33,390 nucleotides of DNA, taken from NCBI GenBank assembly GCA_904395785.1, contig CAJFOG010000050.1, positions 1 through 33,390 of the forward strand, read 5' to 3'. The notes beneath the pieces were generated by a model that worked only from the letters and a program-made list of their open reading frames with translations, ran no database searches and had not been told where the DNA came from. The DNA comes from an uncultured Eubacterium sp. (GTDB lineage: Bacteria > Bacillota_I > Bacilli_A > Erysipelotrichales > Erysipelotrichaceae). Positions 7,235 through 15,313 of this stretch are shown piece by piece. The translations under genes were made by a program, and so were the position numbers. Each line of letters starts with the position of its first letter. Within the stretch, counting starts at the first letter, position 1.

Positions 7235-8416
7235 ATGACAAACAAGGAAAAAGATAATCACCGTAATGATGATGTAGATTTAACGGGGATGATACATATA
7301 TATCGAGAAGATAACGATTTACGTAAAAAAATAGAAGAAATGAAGCGTGAAAAACAAAAACAAGAAGGTATTTTAAAAGGAGAGGTAAATCCTTTAACAG
7401 GAGAAGAGTATACAGATTTATTTAAAAAAGAGGTTATACAAGATGATAGTGAACATACAAAAATGATGCAGACATCTACATCTGTTGAAGATACGATGAT
7501 GATAGATAAAACACAAGTTTATGCAAAAAATAATCAAGAAGATACATTGATTACTTCTGCAGATGATTTAAAAGTGCATATTTTAGAAGAAAGTGATGAA
7601 GAAGAAGACGATGATGTATTTGATGATTATGAAGAAAAAGAAGAAGAAATAAATACTGAAAATGATGGAAAACTTATGAATAAAATTATTACAGGTGTTA
7701 TTTTGCTTATTGTGGTAGTTTTATTAGTTGGTGGTGTGATTTTTGGAGTACGCTATGCATTGAATGAATTTTTATCAAGCAAACCTGTAAAAGATAGTGA
7801 AATAGTAGAAGAGAATAATACAGAAGAAACACAGAAAAATCCAGTAGAAGAAAATAATACGACTACAAATAATGAACATCAAAAAAATGAAGAACCTGTA
7901 GATAATAGTGCAAAAATTGCAAGCTTGAAGAAACAAAAAGAAACATATGAATCTAAATTAAATGAAGCTAATCAAAACTTAGAAAGTGCAAAGAAAACAC
8001 AAAGTGAAGCACAACAGAAATTAGATGAATTAAAAACTGTATTAACGCAGGCTCATGAAGCACAAACACAGGCTGATACGTATTATAAAGAACAAAATAT
8101 TAGCGAATTAGAAAGTGCAATGACACAGAAGAAAGAATTTTTAAATAATTTAATTGAACAAGGTGATGAAGAGTTAATTGCAGAAGCGAAGACAGCATAT
8201 CAAAATGCACAAAATGCATATAATACTGCCTATAATGAATATCAATCATTAATCTCAAAAGCGACTGCCTTAAATACACAATATAATAACGAGGCAGGAA
8301 GTATAAATCAAAGTCTTGAACAAGCCAATAAGAGCGTTGAGCAATATACACAACAAGTATCTTCATTACAACAAGAGATTTCTAATATTGAATCACAGCT
8401 ACAACAATTGCAGTAG
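7235..8416 (+). CDS. Single-pass membrane protein with acidic cytoplasmic region and external coiled coil
   Basis: Not recognised as a named family. Residues 1-148 are hydrophilic and strongly acidic (EESDEEEDDDVFDDYEEKEE around 112-131). Spaced threonine motifs, including DTMMIDKTQVY and EDTLITS, resemble phosphothreonine sites seen in Ser/Thr-kinase substrates. One membrane segment (about 152-172) follows with no cleavable signal, implying N-terminus inside. After a low-complexity Asn/Glu/Thr linker, residues about 224-393 form long heptad-rich coiled coils (KKQKETYESKLNEANQNLES; SSLQQEISNIESQLQQLQ). AGGAGG precedes the ATG. It is probably co-transcribed with the O-antigen-ligase-like gene 29 bases downstream, which suggests an envelope scaffold or regulator. 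PcsB-like amidase regulators share the coiled coil but have a CHAP domain, absent here. Confidence 0.8.
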   Translation: MTNKEKDNHRNDDVDLTGMIHIYREDNDLRKKIEEMKREKQKQEGILKGEVNPLTGEEYTDLFKKEVIQDDSEHTKMMQTSTSVEDTMMIDKTQVYAKNNQEDTLITSADDLKVHILEESDEEEDDDVFDDYEEKEEEINTENDGKLMNKIITGVILLIVVVLLVGGVIFGVRYALNEFLSSKPVKDSEIVEENNTEETQKNPVEENNTTTNNEHQKNEEPVDNSAKIASLKKQKETYESKLNEANQNLESAKKTQSEAQQKLDELKTVLTQAHEAQTQADTYYKEQNISELESAMTQKKEFLNNLIEQGDEELIAEAKTAYQNAQNAYNTAYNEYQSLISKATALNTQYNNEAGSINQSLEQANKSVEQYTQQVSSLQQEISNIESQLQQLQ

Positions 8417-8445
8417 TCAATATTAGATAGATAGGAGGAACATTT

Positions 8446-9627
8446 GTGGAGCGATGGATTTCTTTTTTACATCGGAAATTCGATAATTATAGTTTAGAAG
8501 AATATTGTGTTATGATTATTGTATGTACAATTTTTCTTCCATACTATTTTTCTGTATGTTCAATTATTTTCTTCTTATTTTATTTGGCAGTAAAAGGAAA
8601 GTTATTTAAAATTATTCGTGAAGTTTCTAAAGCGTGGTTTGCGATTATCTTTTGTTTAGGAACATCGTTTGTAGCGGTCTGCCATCAAAATTATTTAGGG
8701 GCACTTTGTGGTCTTGTGATATTATGTATTATGATGTTTACGATATATTATCGTACAATTATCAATAAGCGATTATTTGAATTATTAATGGATGCTTGTT
8801 GTATTATATCTTTATTTTGTGTTGTATGGGCAGTGATGGAATATGCGAAAATTGTTGATCAGCTAGGTTTAGATTTTTTCATGTTTGAGATAGAAGATAG
8901 TCCAAAACATCGAGTGAATTCAACATTTTTTAATGCGAATTATTATGCTATGATGATAGAATTTATCGTGTTAATTTGTGTGTATAAAATGATGCAGATG
9001 AAAACAAAAAGAAGAATTATTTTTTATACGATTGTGATTAGTGCTAATTTATTTGCCTTATATTTAACAGGTTGTCGTACTGCATGGATTCCATTTGTTG
9101 TGACAATTCCTCTCATGTTTTTAATGAATATGAGAATGCGCTTTTTTACTGTAAGTATGGGTGCTATTTTAGCAGGTGGAATGAGTATATTGTTTCATCC
9201 ACAGTTGATGCAAAGAACATCAATTTTTGTAGATTTTATGAAACGAGCAAACATATGGAAAACTGCTATATATGGAATCATGGAACATCCTTTATTTGGA
9301 CAAGGTCCACTTACGTATATGCACATTTATAAAACATATCATGGGCATCCAACACAACATGCACATAGTGTATTTTTAGATCCTTTATTAAGTCATGGGA
9401 TTGTATTTGTAGTGATATTTGGTGTATATTTACTAGGAAATATTAAGGAGCACTGGTTATTATTTAGAAGAAAAATCGATATTCGCTTATGTTCGTTATT
9501 TACTGCATTTGTTCTTACCGTGCTGTTACATGGAATGTTGGACTATACGATATATTGGGTACAAACAGCTCAACTATTCTTATTAGTATGTTCTGCAAGT
9601 AGTATGTATTTTAAAAAAAATGTTTAA
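8446..9627 (+). CDS. O-antigen ligase / Wzy-like membrane polymerase
   Basis: Polytopic membrane protein of 393 residues with about ten hydrophobic segments and the Wzy_C (O-antigen ligase) signature. NSTFFNANYYA lies in the middle, then LTGCRTAWIPF, then a large extracytoplasmic loop with KRANIWKTAIYGI, HPLFGQGPLTY and the His-rich QHAHSVFLDPL. Members join or polymerise lipid-linked glycans outside the membrane. In a Gram-positive the acceptor would be a capsule, teichoic-acid-like polymer or glycoprotein rather than LPS; that is inference. The start is GTG at 8446 with AGGAGG 7 bases upstream. A distant paralogue of the same superfamily begins at 31978. Confidence 0.85.
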   Translation: MERWISFLHRKFDNYSLEEYCVMIIVCTIFLPYYFSVCSIIFFLFYLAVKGKLFKIIREVSKAWFAIIFCLGTSFVAVCHQNYLGALCGLVILCIMMFTIYYRTIINKRLFELLMDACCIISLFCVVWAVMEYAKIVDQLGLDFFMFEIEDSPKHRVNSTFFNANYYAMMIEFIVLICVYKMMQMKTKRRIIFYTIVISANLFALYLTGCRTAWIPFVVTIPLMFLMNMRMRFFTVSMGAILAGGMSILFHPQLMQRTSIFVDFMKRANIWKTAIYGIMEHPLFGQGPLTYMHIYKTYHGHPTQHAHSVFLDPLLSHGIVFVVIFGVYLLGNIKEHWLLFRRKIDIRLCSLFTAFVLTVLLHGMLDYTIYWVQTAQLFLLVCSASSMYFKKNV

Positions 9628-9677
9628 AAGTATGCATGTAGTATGTGTACTTTTTATTATCATAGGAGGTAGTATAT

Positions 9678-9881
9678 ATGCAATTTTATATTGTGAATAT
9701 TGGTGTACATTTATTATGTTTTATTGTATGTTTTTATGCATTAAGTTGTTTAAAGTTTGAAAAGTTTTGTGATGTTCGCTATCCAATAAAAGTACAATTA
9801 TTACTATTGTTGATGGCGTTAGGATTAGGATATTTAGTAGCTCAGTTTTTATTAGCTTTAACAATTTTTAATGGGTTATAG
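9678..9881 (+). CDS. ywzB: YwzB-like small membrane protein (DUF1146)
   Basis: A 67-residue protein with two membrane helices separated by the short polar stretch KFEKFCDVRYPIKVQ. Sequence and size fit DUF1146/YwzB, a conserved Bacillota protein of unknown function usually encoded just after the atp operon and before spoIID. That is the same order as here, except that about 9.6 kb of other genes lies between. AGGAGG lies 8 bases before the ATG. Confidence 0.85.
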   Translation: MQFYIVNIGVHLLCFIVCFYALSCLKFEKFCDVRYPIKVQLLLLLMALGLGYLVAQFLLALTIFNGL

Positions 9882-9930
9882 GAATACTTGTGATAAGCTT
9901 TTACATAAATTAGAATAAGGATGTGAGAGT

Positions 9931-10851
9931 TTGAAAGTAGTATTAAAATTTTGTATTATTATGTTATGTGTTGTAGCGGTATTTTTCTTATGGATACATA
10001 GTGGTCAAGAGTTGCATTGGAGCTGGAATACGATTTTACGCTATGATGCGAACAAAAAAGATAAAAAGAAAGTATCAGTAGTACGGCAAGATGGCACCCA
10101 ATTATTTCTTGATATGGATGAGTATTTATTAGGTGTTATTCCTTCTGAGATGCCAGTATCTTTTGAATTAGAAGCATTAAAAGCACAAGCGGTTGCCGCA
10201 AGAACATATGTTGTACAAAGGAATTATCAAGTAGATGATACAGTTTCAACGCAAGTATACCGTGATCCTTCACAACAAAAAGAAATGTGGAAAACATCGT
10301 ATGATACATATGTGGAAAAGATTTCATCAGCAATTGCGGAAACGAAAGATGAAATTATTACTTATAACGGTAAAGCAATTTCTGCAGTGTTTTTTAGTAG
10401 TTCTTGTGGAAAAACAGCAAATGCAGAAGAATATTGGGAAAATGAAGTTCCGTATTTAAAAAGTGTAGATTCTATATGGGATCAGGAGGAAGAAGGTTTT
10501 AAACAAACAATACAACTATCACAAGAGGAGTTTTCAAAGGCGTTAGGATTTGAAAATCTTGTATCTAAAATAGAAACACCAATCTTATATGATAGTGGTT
10601 ATGTGAAAAGTATTACAATAGATACGATTACTTTTTCAGGTAGAAAGATAAGAGAGAAGTTAAACTTACGTTCTTCTAGTTTTACGATTGAGAAGAAAGA
10701 AAATATTTATTATATTACCACAAAAGGATATGGGCATGGGATAGGGATGTCTCAATATGGAGCACAGGCTATGGCAAAAAAAGATTATACGTATCAAGAA
10801 ATTATTTCTCATTATTATCAAGGTGTAAAAATAGAGAAAATGGATGTATAA
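9931..10851 (+). CDS. spoIID: Stage II sporulation protein D (lytic transglycosylase)
   Basis: Membrane-anchored peptidoglycan lytic transglycosylase of the engulfment (DMP) machine, working with SpoIIP and SpoIIM. One N-terminal membrane segment (about 6-22) precedes the SpoIID domain: LDMDEYLLGVIPSEMP (Glu73 is the probable catalytic acid), ALKAQAVAARTYV, FFSSSCGKTANAEEYW, and the C-terminal GYGHGIGMSQYGAQAMA. The 306-residue length is usual. The start is TTG at 9931, supported by AAGG/GTGAG just upstream. SpoIIQ-like and mbl genes follow as in Bacillus; murA, ywmB and spoIIID, which flank these genes in B. subtilis, are absent. The gene implies a spore-forming organism or descent from one. 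Confidence 0.93.
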   Translation: MKVVLKFCIIMLCVVAVFFLWIHSGQELHWSWNTILRYDANKKDKKKVSVVRQDGTQLFLDMDEYLLGVIPSEMPVSFELEALKAQAVAARTYVVQRNYQVDDTVSTQVYRDPSQQKEMWKTSYDTYVEKISSAIAETKDEIITYNGKAISAVFFSSSCGKTANAEEYWENEVPYLKSVDSIWDQEEEGFKQTIQLSQEEFSKALGFENLVSKIETPILYDSGYVKSITIDTITFSGRKIREKLNLRSSSFTIEKKENIYYITTKGYGHGIGMSQYGAQAMAKKDYTYQEIISHYYQGVKIEKMDV

Positions 10852-10892
10852 ATAAGGCGTTTTAAGGGCATAATCATCTTAGAGGTGATGAA

Positions 10893-11513
10893 ATGTATAG
10901 CTATGTGAAACATAAGAAATTTACAAAAAGAAAGATGCTATTGTTATGTTGTATCTTAGGAGTTTTAGGTTTATCATATTTCTCTTACTACAATATGAAT
11001 CAAAAAGAGAATAAGGAAACAGCAGTATTTAAAGAAGAAGAAAATGTTGTATTAACATTGGCGGACATGACACAAAAAGGTGTATTTCCTTTTAGTGTTA
11101 AGGCACAAACTGTATTGGAGTATTATGATGGTAGTAATCATGATGTAGATAGTATTACAAAATTTGAAGGTGTCTATAGAGGAAATCAAGGAATTGATTA
11201 TGCTTTAAATAATGAATCTTTTGAAGTTATGCCTATTTTTTCTGGTACAGTAACAGAAGTAAAAGAAGATGAGTTATTCGGTCAAAGTGTAACTATTCAA
11301 AGTAGTGATGCGATTAAGATTACATACCAAAGTCTTTCAAATGTATCGGTAAAACAAGGTGATGAAGTCTCTCAAAAACAAGTGTTTGCGAATGCTGGTG
11401 AAAATATCTATCATAAAGATTTAGGGATACATTTACATGTTGTTGTTGAACAGAATAGTGTTGTGATTGATCCTAAGTTAGTTTATGATAAAACATTAGA
11501 AGAATTAAAGTAG
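10893..11513 (+). CDS. spoIIQ: SpoIIQ-like LytM (M23) pseudo-peptidase
   Basis: A 206-residue protein with one N-terminal membrane segment (about 14-32) and an external LytM fold at about 93-195. In SpoIIQ this domain binds SpoIIIAH across the space between forespore and mother cell. The first zinc-ligand motif HxGxD reads N98-Q-G-I-D102, so the His is lost. Asp102 and the HLH motif (180-182) remain. Loss of this His matches Bacillus SpoIIQ, which lacks endopeptidase activity. The position between spoIID and mbl supports the name. GAGGTGATGAA precedes the ATG, and a terminator overlaps the stop. Confidence 0.88.
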   Translation: MYSYVKHKKFTKRKMLLLCCILGVLGLSYFSYYNMNQKENKETAVFKEEENVVLTLADMTQKGVFPFSVKAQTVLEYYDGSNHDVDSITKFEGVYRGNQGIDYALNNESFEVMPIFSGTVTEVKEDELFGQSVTIQSSDAIKITYQSLSNVSVKQGDEVSQKQVFANAGENIYHKDLGIHLHVVVEQNSVVIDPKLVYDKTLEELK

Positions 11514-11541
11514 TACCGAGGTATGGTACTATTTTATTTTT
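11511..11541 (+). terminator. Terminator after spoIIQ
   Basis: TAGTACC (11511-11517), loop GAGGTAT, GGTACTA (11525-11531), then TTTTATTTTT. The stem begins within the spoIIQ stop codon. Confidence 0.85.
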
Positions 11542-11604
11542 ATTAGAAAAATGTGGAAAACTAATTAAGAATATATAATAACGCTTTTTAAATTATATTT
11601 TTAT

Positions 11605-11612
11605 GTTATAAT
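11605..11612 (+). promoter_or_regulatory. Probable mbl promoter (extended -10)
   Basis: TG at 11605-11606 directly precedes TATAAT (11607-11612). This reads as an extended -10 about 30 bases before the mbl start; a weak T-rich -35 lies upstream. Confidence 0.5.
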
Positions 11613-11643
11613 ATATCATGCCAAAGAATGGAGGAATAAAGGT

Positions 11644-12630
11644 ATGTTTTCAAAGGAAGTTGGAATTGACTTAGGAACAGCGAATTTATTAATGTATGTA
11701 AAAGGCGAAGGTGTCGTTATTGATGAACCTAGCGTTGTAGCAATAGATGCAGAAACTAAAAAATGTCTTGCGGCAGGGCAAGAAGCAAAAGACATGCTAG
11801 GGAGAACTCCTGGTAGAGTTTTAGCTATTCGTCCACTAAAAGATGGAGTAATTGCGGATTTTGAAGTTACTGAAATTATGTTAAACTTCTTCTTTAAGAA
11901 GTTAGCAATTAAGGGAATGTTTAAACGCCCTACCATTCTTATTTGCTGTCCAAGTAATATTACAAGTGTTGAACGTAATGCGATTCGTGATGCAGCGTAT
12001 CGTGCAGGTGCAAAAAAAGTTTATATTGAAGAAGAACCAAAAGTTGCGGCAGTTGGTGCTGGTTTAGATATTGGAAAACCTAGTGGTTGCATGGTATTAG
12101 ATATAGGTGGAGGAACTACAGATGTTGCGGTAATTTCTCTTGGAGAAATCGTATCTAGTACATCATTAAAAATTGCTGGTGATACATTAGATAGAGATAT
12201 TATTAAATTTGTGAAAGAAGAAAAGAAATTATTAATTGGTGATCGTACAGCAGAAGATGTGAAAAAGCAGATTGGTAATGCATGGAAAGGTAGTATCGAT
12301 GAAACAATTGAAGTGAGTGGTCGTGACCTAGTAAGTGGATTACCTACAACAATAAGTTTACATAGCGAAGAAATTCGTGCAAGTATGGCAGAAAGTTTAC
12401 AGGATGTTGTACGTGCTTGTAAAACAGTGTTAGAACAAACACCACCAGAATTAGCAAGTGATATTGTAACACGTGGTATTGTGTTAACAGGTGGAGGAGC
12501 TTTATTAAAAGGGTTAGACGAATTATTACGTAATGAATTACATATCCCTGTATATGTAGCCGACAATGCATTACGTTGTGTTGCGGAAGGTACAGGAATT
12601 TTATTAGAAAACTTACACATGGTTCGTTAA
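11644..12630 (+). CDS. mbl: MreB-family cell-shape actin homologue (Mbl)
   Basis: Actin-like ATPase that polymerises on the inner membrane face and guides lateral wall synthesis. The 328 residues show the actin-fold nucleotide motifs: IDLGTANLLMYV (phosphate 1), MVLDIGGGTTDVAVISLG (phosphate 2) and GIVLTGGGALLKGLDELL (adenosine). The pattern EEPKVAAVGAGLDI is typical of the family, as is the short amphipathic start MFSKEVGIDLG. Location after spoIID-spoIIQ identifies it as the Mbl paralogue rather than MreB of mreBCD. GGAGG (11630-11634) supports the ATG. The tagO-like gene follows after 33 bases. Confidence 0.95.
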   Translation: MFSKEVGIDLGTANLLMYVKGEGVVIDEPSVVAIDAETKKCLAAGQEAKDMLGRTPGRVLAIRPLKDGVIADFEVTEIMLNFFFKKLAIKGMFKRPTILICCPSNITSVERNAIRDAAYRAGAKKVYIEEEPKVAAVGAGLDIGKPSGCMVLDIGGGTTDVAVISLGEIVSSTSLKIAGDTLDRDIIKFVKEEKKLLIGDRTAEDVKKQIGNAWKGSIDETIEVSGRDLVSGLPTTISLHSEEIRASMAESLQDVVRACKTVLEQTPPELASDIVTRGIVLTGGGALLKGLDELLRNELHIPVYVADNALRCVAEGTGILLENLHMVR

Positions 12631-12663
12631 TAAAATCAATCGCATATAAAGCGAGGTGAATCT

Positions 12664-13743
12664 ATGGAGAGTCTGAAGTATCTTTTAATACCAATGGTAT
12701 TATCAGTAGTTTTAACACCAATTATAAAAGTAATCGCAATACGTTTACAAGTATATGCACAAATGAATGAGCGTACGATACATCAAGGAAAGATAGTGAG
12801 AATTGGTGGTGTAGCAATTTATGTATCATTTTTAATCTGTATGGCATTATTTGTGAAAACTGATATGACAACAAACGGTATTTTAATAGGTGCAAGTATT
12901 ATGTTTTTAGGTGGATTAATTGATGATATGATCAATTTAAAACCATGTTATAAACTATTGTTTGAAGTAGTTGCAGCAGTCGTATTAATTACCATAGGAA
13001 GTGTTTCGTTAGATACAATACGTCTTCCATTTGGAATTGTGATTGACTGGGGGATTGTGTCCTTTATTGTAACATTTATCTGGATTATCGGTATTACCAA
13101 TGCGGTAAATTTAATGGATGGTTTGGATGGTTTAGCAGGTGGTGTGAGTACAATAATTTTAATAGTTATTGCTTGTTTAGCTGTTATGGATGGAAGAATG
13201 GATATTCAAATTATGGCGTTGTTGCTGGCGGGAGCAACGCTTGGATGTTTATTCTTTAATTGGCATCCAGCAAGTATTTTTATTGGAGATTGTGGAGCAT
13301 TATTTTTAGGATTCATTATTTCGGCAATATCATTAAATGGATTCAAAAGTTCTACAATTATGACACTTGCATTACCAATTCTATTATTAATGTTACCTAT
13401 TATAGATACCTTAGGAGCAATTCTAAGAAGAAAATTAAGTGGACATAAATTTTCAGAAGCAGATAAAAAACATATTCATCATTTGTTGATGCAACGTTTT
13501 GGACACCGTAATACAGTAATTATTTTATATATAGTGACTGCATTATTTGGATTTACTGCATATATTTATCTTGTCAATAAAACAACAGGATTATTTGTAT
13601 TATCATTAATAGTACTTGTGGTAGAGGTTTTTATTGAAATAAGCGGAATGATATCAAAACAATATCATCCATTACTTTCTATTGGACGCTTAATGACGAG
13701 GAAAGTTCTACATTGGATTTCAAAACATAAACAGACTCAATAG
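12664..13743 (+). CDS. tagO: Undecaprenyl-phosphate N-acetylglucosaminyl-1-phosphate transferase (TagO/WecA)
   Basis: Polytopic enzyme that moves GlcNAc-1-phosphate from UDP-GlcNAc to undecaprenyl phosphate, the first step of wall teichoic acid or similar secondary polymers. The 359 residues have about ten to eleven membrane segments and the MraY/WecA-family motifs in order: FLGGLIDDMINLKP, the Asp-rich NAVNLMDGLDGLAGG, WHPASIFIGDCGALFLG, and the HIHH loop in DKKHIHHLLMQRFGH. HIHH is characteristic of WecA/TagO rather than MraY. Probably co-transcribed with mbl, linking shape control and wall-polymer synthesis. GAGGTG precedes the ATG. Confidence 0.93.
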   Translation: MESLKYLLIPMVLSVVLTPIIKVIAIRLQVYAQMNERTIHQGKIVRIGGVAIYVSFLICMALFVKTDMTTNGILIGASIMFLGGLIDDMINLKPCYKLLFEVVAAVVLITIGSVSLDTIRLPFGIVIDWGIVSFIVTFIWIIGITNAVNLMDGLDGLAGGVSTIILIVIACLAVMDGRMDIQIMALLLAGATLGCLFFNWHPASIFIGDCGALFLGFIISAISLNGFKSSTIMTLALPILLLMLPIIDTLGAILRRKLSGHKFSEADKKHIHHLLMQRFGHRNTVIILYIVTALFGFTAYIYLVNKTTGLFVLSLIVLVVEVFIEISGMISKQYHPLLSIGRLMTRKVLHWISKHKQTQ

Positions 13744-13752
13744 ATACAAAAG

Positions 13753-13806
13753 AAGCTGTAGCGAAATGAATTTATAAAAGTTCATTTCACGCAGTTTTTT
13801 TATTTT
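13753..13806 (+). terminator. Terminator after tagO
   Basis: A long imperfect hairpin. GAAATGAA (13763-13770) pairs with TTCATTTC (13781-13788), and an outer CTG/CAG pairing (13756-13758 with 13792-13794) adds to it. A T-run at 13795-13806 follows. Confidence 0.8.
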
Positions 13807-13885
13807 GATAAGCATAAAATCTATGATATTTATTTATTGTTAATTAACGGCTTCTCCTCTCATATGATAATATAGAATTTACTAA

Positions 13886-13924
13886 TAAGAAAACCTATGT
13901 CACTATAAATTAAGTGACATAGGT
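13886..13924 (-). terminator. Terminator of the ldh gene
   Basis: A 12-bp perfect stem, 13893-13904 with 13913-13924 and an 8-base loop. On the minus strand it is followed by TTTTCTT. It lies 6 bases beyond the ldh stop codon. Confidence 0.9.
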
Positions 13925-13930
13925 AAATTG

Positions 13931-14875
13931 TTAAATATCTAATTGTTGAATTACATCTTGTAATGCAGTAGCACTTTCAATAAGCTTTTGTTTTTCTTCT
14001 TCATTTAATGAAATATCGATTACTTTTTCAATACCTTGATTACCAACTACACTAGGAATGCTTAAATATATATCATGTAATCCAAGTTCTCCATTCATTA
14101 AAGTAGAAACAGGTAGTACAGCATGTTCATTTTTCACAATAGCTGTGGCTATTCTACTAACAGCTACAGCCACACCGTAATATGTAGCACCTTTTCTATT
14201 AATAATTTCATATGCACTATCGCGAACTTCTCGATATAAACGATCCATTGCCTCTTGATGTTCAAAGTGTCCGCGTAATTCACAGAAATGATTGATATTG
14301 ATGCCTGCAACAGATGCTCCAGACCATACTGCTAATTCGCTATCACCATGTTCACCTATAATATAAGCATGAATATTACGTGGATCTACTTCTAAATGTT
14401 GACCAAGAACATGTTTAAATCTTGCAGTATCAAGCACAGTACCAGAACCTATTACGCGATGTGCAGGAAATCCAGATAGTTTCAAAGTAACATAAGTTAA
14501 GATATCAACAGGATTAGAAACAATTAATAGGATTCCTTCACAATTTCTGTTTTTAATCTCTGGAACAATACTTTTAAAGATTTCTACATTTTTCTTAACT
14601 AAATCTAATCTAGTTTCATTAGGCTTTTGGTTAGCACCAGCTGTAATTACGATTAAACCAGCATCTATAATATCATCATAAGTACCTGCATAAATCTTCA
14701 TAGGATTTTGATAAGCACTACCATGACTTAAATCCATAGCCTCACCTTCTGCTTTATTTTGATTTGCATCAATTAATACCATTTCTGAAAATAATCCAGT
14801 ATTAATTAAAGAAAAAGCAGTAGTTGCACCTACAAAACCACAACCAATTACCGCAACTTTTTGTATGTTCGTCAT
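13931..14875 (-). CDS. ldh: L-lactate dehydrogenase
   Basis: Cytoplasmic NAD-dependent enzyme reducing pyruvate to L-lactate and regenerating NAD+ in fermentation. The 314 residues show the Rossmann motif GCGFVGA (11-17), the substrate-specificity loop NQKPNETRLDLV, and catalytic His176 in IIGEHGDSE. Gln83, rather than Arg, marks lactate over malate dehydrogenase; Arg89 is the catalytic loop Arg. SNPVDILTYV (120-129) is also typical. AAAGGAGAG precedes the ATG, with a well-formed promoter and a strong terminator, so the gene is monocistronic. The organism therefore likely makes lactate. Confidence 0.97.
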   Translation of the reverse strand: MTNIQKVAVIGCGFVGATTAFSLINTGLFSEMVLIDANQNKAEGEAMDLSHGSAYQNPMKIYAGTYDDIIDAGLIVITAGANQKPNETRLDLVKKNVEIFKSIVPEIKNRNCEGILLIVSNPVDILTYVTLKLSGFPAHRVIGSGTVLDTARFKHVLGQHLEVDPRNIHAYIIGEHGDSELAVWSGASVAGININHFCELRGHFEHQEAMDRLYREVRDSAYEIINRKGATYYGVAVAVSRIATAIVKNEHAVLPVSTLMNGELGLHDIYLSIPSVVGNQGIEKVIDISLNEEEKQKLIESATALQDVIQQLDI

Positions 14876-14903
14876 AATATCTCTCCTTTATTTTTACATA
14901 CAT

Positions 14904-14932
14904 AGTATAAATTAGATTAAGAAAATGTGCAA
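14904..14932 (-). promoter_or_regulatory. ldh promoter
   Basis: Read on the minus strand: TTGCAC (14932-14927), a 17-base spacer, TATACT (14909-14904), then about 25 bases to the ldh start with AAAGGAG between. Confidence 0.75.
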
Positions 14933-14999
14933 ATTAAATACACATTTTGAGTATACATCAATAGTATAAACAAATTTATAAAAGATATTCTGTAAATAG

Positions 15000-15198
15000 A
15001 GTTATTATTGTTTATATGAAAATGTGTGTTTGAGGTTGAAGTCGATAGAAAAAGATCGACGGAAATAGTATGAGATACAGGGCGAAAGGGTAGGAGAACA
15101 TAGCCGTAGAGGAAACTTCCATGAAAAAAGGAGGATGAGCTAGCATCCTCCACTTCATCAAGGGCAAGAATATTATATGTCCTTGGTGAAGGTTTTTC
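15000..15198 (+). ncRNA. Possible structured RNA in the ldh-reductase gap
   Basis: The gap 14876-15313 has no protein gene I can support, but 15000-15198 is richer in G and in paired segments than its surroundings. Three hairpins are visible. These are GTCGAT/ATCGAC (15041-15046, 15055-15060), GGAGGATG/CATCCTCC (15130-15137, 15144-15151), and CTTCATCAAGG/CCTTGGTGAAG (15153-15163, 15181-15191) followed by GTTTTT, a plus-strand terminator. The last stem has a U-G wobble on the plus strand but a C-A mismatch on the minus strand, favouring plus-strand transcription. Conversely, the second hairpin is followed by T6 on the minus strand and could terminate transcription from the reductase gene. No convincing plus-strand promoter was found, and I do not recognise the RNA family. 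The rest of the gap (15199-15313) is plain AT-rich DNA. Confidence 0.4.
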
Positions 15199-15313
15199 AA
15201 TATAAATCAAAGAATATCCTTTAAGTAGTATATAGTTGATTATAAGTTAATGAAACTATAGAGATTATGAATGTGAGTAAAGTGTTTTCTGTGTGTGTTA
15301 GTATGATGAAGAA

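Noticed and set aside
8100-8366. Minus-strand frame opposite the coiled-coil gene
   Set aside because: Antisense to a repetitive Gln/Lys/Glu-rich coding sequence; no ribosome site.
9072-9332. 86-codon plus-strand frame inside the Wzy-like gene
   Set aside because: Out-of-frame shadow; the overlapping frame has clear family motifs.
12021-12620. Long minus-strand open frame opposite mbl
   Set aside because: Antisense shadow of a clearly coding MreB-family gene; no ribosome site and a low-complexity product.
15000-15198. RNase P RNA
   Set aside because: GTAGAGGAAACTTCCATG resembles its conserved 5' region, but the rest of the catalytic core is absent and the element is too short.
14917-15210. 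97-codon minus-strand frame in the ldh upstream gap
   Set aside because: Crosses hairpins and the ldh promoter, composition unlike a protein, and no convincing ribosome site; better explained by RNA structure.
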